This document shows positions 7,180 through 8,298 of a stretch of 8,298 bases of DNA, in pieces. The translations under genes were made by a program, and so were the position numbers. The notes below the pieces were generated by a model. It saw only the letters and a list, made by a program, of their open reading frames with translations, ran no database searches and was not told where the DNA came from. How positions within the stretch are numbered: the stretch's first letter is position 1; the number at the start of each line of letters is the position of its first letter. The DNA is from Finegoldia magna (GTDB taxonomy: Bacteria > Bacillota > Clostridia > Tissierellales > Peptoniphilaceae). The stretch spans positions 1 through 8,298 of the forward strand of contig NZ_JAGYZD010000059.1 in the NCBI RefSeq assembly GCF_018371055.1, written 5' to 3'.

Positions 7180-7665
<486 letters not shown>

Positions 7666-7676
7666 TGGTGATTTAG

Positions 7677-8231
7677 ATGTCTAATTTAGATAATATAATT
7701 AATGAAATTCTTGAGGATGCAAAAAAAGAATCTGAAGAGATTCTTAAAAATGCAAACCAAGAAAAAGAAAAAATCATTGAAACTAAAATAGACCAGGCTA
7801 ATCAAGAAAAAGATACAATATTAAAAAAAGCAGAATCTGAGGCAAAAGGTGTTTATGACAGACATTTATCTCAAGTTGTTTTGAAATCAAGAGATGATGC
7901 ACTTTTTGCAAAACAAGAAGTAATCGATAGTATTTTACAAAAAATTAAAGATAAATTAAAGAATATGTCACTTGAAGATTATAAAAAATACCTAACAAAT
8001 AGTTTATCCAAAATGGATTTGAATAGTGATGATTTGTTAGTATTACAATCTGATAAGTATGATAGTTTGAAGAACGAAAGCTTTAATGTAAAAATATCAG
8101 ATGAAACTGTTGATAGTGGATTTTGTATTAAAAGAGGTAATGTATTAATCAACAATAATTTTTCTTCACTGGTCGATTCAATGAAAGATGAATTGGAAGT
8201 AGAAATTGCAAAAACTCTTTTTAAGAAGTAG
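7677..8231 (+). CDS. ntpE: V-type ATPase peripheral-stalk subunit E
   Basis: A 184-residue soluble protein. Residues 1 to about 75 form a long Lys/Glu/Ala-rich coiled coil (LEDAKKESEEIL and repeats like it), and about 85–184 form a globular domain. The family's C-terminal glycine-containing segment is seen as VDSGFCIKRGNVLINNNF (146–163), followed by an amphipathic helix to the end. Subunit E pairs with the small G/H-type subunit and binds the top of the A3B3 head, preventing it from rotating with the central shaft. The length is close to the 190–200 typical of bacterial and archaeal members. It starts 11 nt after ntpK with a GGTGAT site (7667–7672) a few bases before the ATG. Coiled-coil identity is weak alone, but the C-terminal domain and the K–E–C gene order make the call solid. 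Confidence 0.93.
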   Translation: MSNLDNIINEILEDAKKESEEILKNANQEKEKIIETKIDQANQEKDTILKKAESEAKGVYDRHLSQVVLKSRDDALFAKQEVIDSILQKIKDKLKNMSLEDYKKYLTNSLSKMDLNSDDLLVLQSDKYDSLKNESFNVKISDETVDSGFCIKRGNVLINNNFSSLVDSMKDELEVEIAKTLFKK

Positions 8232-8239
8232 GTGATAAT

Positions 8240-8298
8240 ATGAAAAAAGAAGATTTCATACATCAATCTGCTATAACTCGTGTCAAAGAAAAGGAATT
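8240..8298 (+). CDS. ntpC: V-type ATPase subunit C (NtpC), 5' fragment cut by window end
   Basis: An ATG at 8240 opens a frame of 19 complete codons that runs off the window, beginning MKKEDFIHQSAITRVKEKE. AGGTGAT (8230–8236), overlapping the ntpE stop, is its ribosome site. The pattern of an alternating helix with S/A-x-x-R-V-x-E-K-E resembles the start of V-type subunit C, which links the central shaft to the K ring. The order I–K–E–C is that of the E. hirae ntp operon. The call rests mostly on position, since only 19 residues are visible. Confidence 0.8.
   Translation, partial: MKKEDFIHQSAITRVKEKE

Overview
The window is AT-rich, coding-dense DNA with all genes on the + strand. It looks like chromosome from a low-GC anaerobic Firmicute. 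The clostridial-type run murB–PHP–rapZ–yvcK, the Enterococcus-like V-type ATPase cluster, the preference for AGA arginine codons and the strong AGGAGG ribosome sites all point that way. A Peptoniphilaceae/Tissierellia-type anaerobic coccus such as Finegoldia is my best guess, but it is an inference and not proven by the sequence.

Region 1 (1–4174) is a tightly packed, probably co-transcribed run. It holds the 3' two-thirds of murB (UDP-MurNAc synthesis), a PHP-domain metallophosphoesterase with a complete metal site, rapZ (P-loop nucleotide-binding, GlcN6P/amino-sugar signalling family), yvcK (UDP-GlcNAc-binding, CofD-like family) and a full-length two-domain Sua5-type threonylcarbamoyl-AMP synthase (tRNA t6A biosynthesis). 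Spacings are -11, +8, -32 and +1 nt. The first four genes centre on UDP-amino sugars and cell-wall precursor control. whiA, which commonly follows yvcK in Firmicutes, is absent here, and sua5 occupies its place.

Region 2 (4175–4848) is upp, uracil phosphoribosyltransferase (pyrimidine salvage). A near-ideal extended -10 promoter starts immediately after the sua5 stop codon, so upp probably has its own promoter.

Region 3 (4849–4927) is the longest non-coding gap, 79 nt. It contains a perfect 14-bp inverted repeat with a 6-nt loop and no U-tract, followed by a consensus ribosome site.

Region 4 (4928–8298) is the start of a V-type (rotary) ATPase operon: the small peripheral-stalk coiled-coil subunit (NtpF/G-H type), membrane stator subunit I, rotor subunit K, stalk subunit E, and the first 19 codons of subunit C, which runs off the window. 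Subunit K carries the full set of residues known to ligate Na+ in Enterococcus hirae NtpK, which suggests a sodium-coupled enzyme. The catalytic A/B subunits and the D subunit would be expected beyond the right edge.

I see no mobile elements, CRISPR arrays, RNA genes or evidently novel system. The region reads as ordinary core genome, and the points worth checking are modest.
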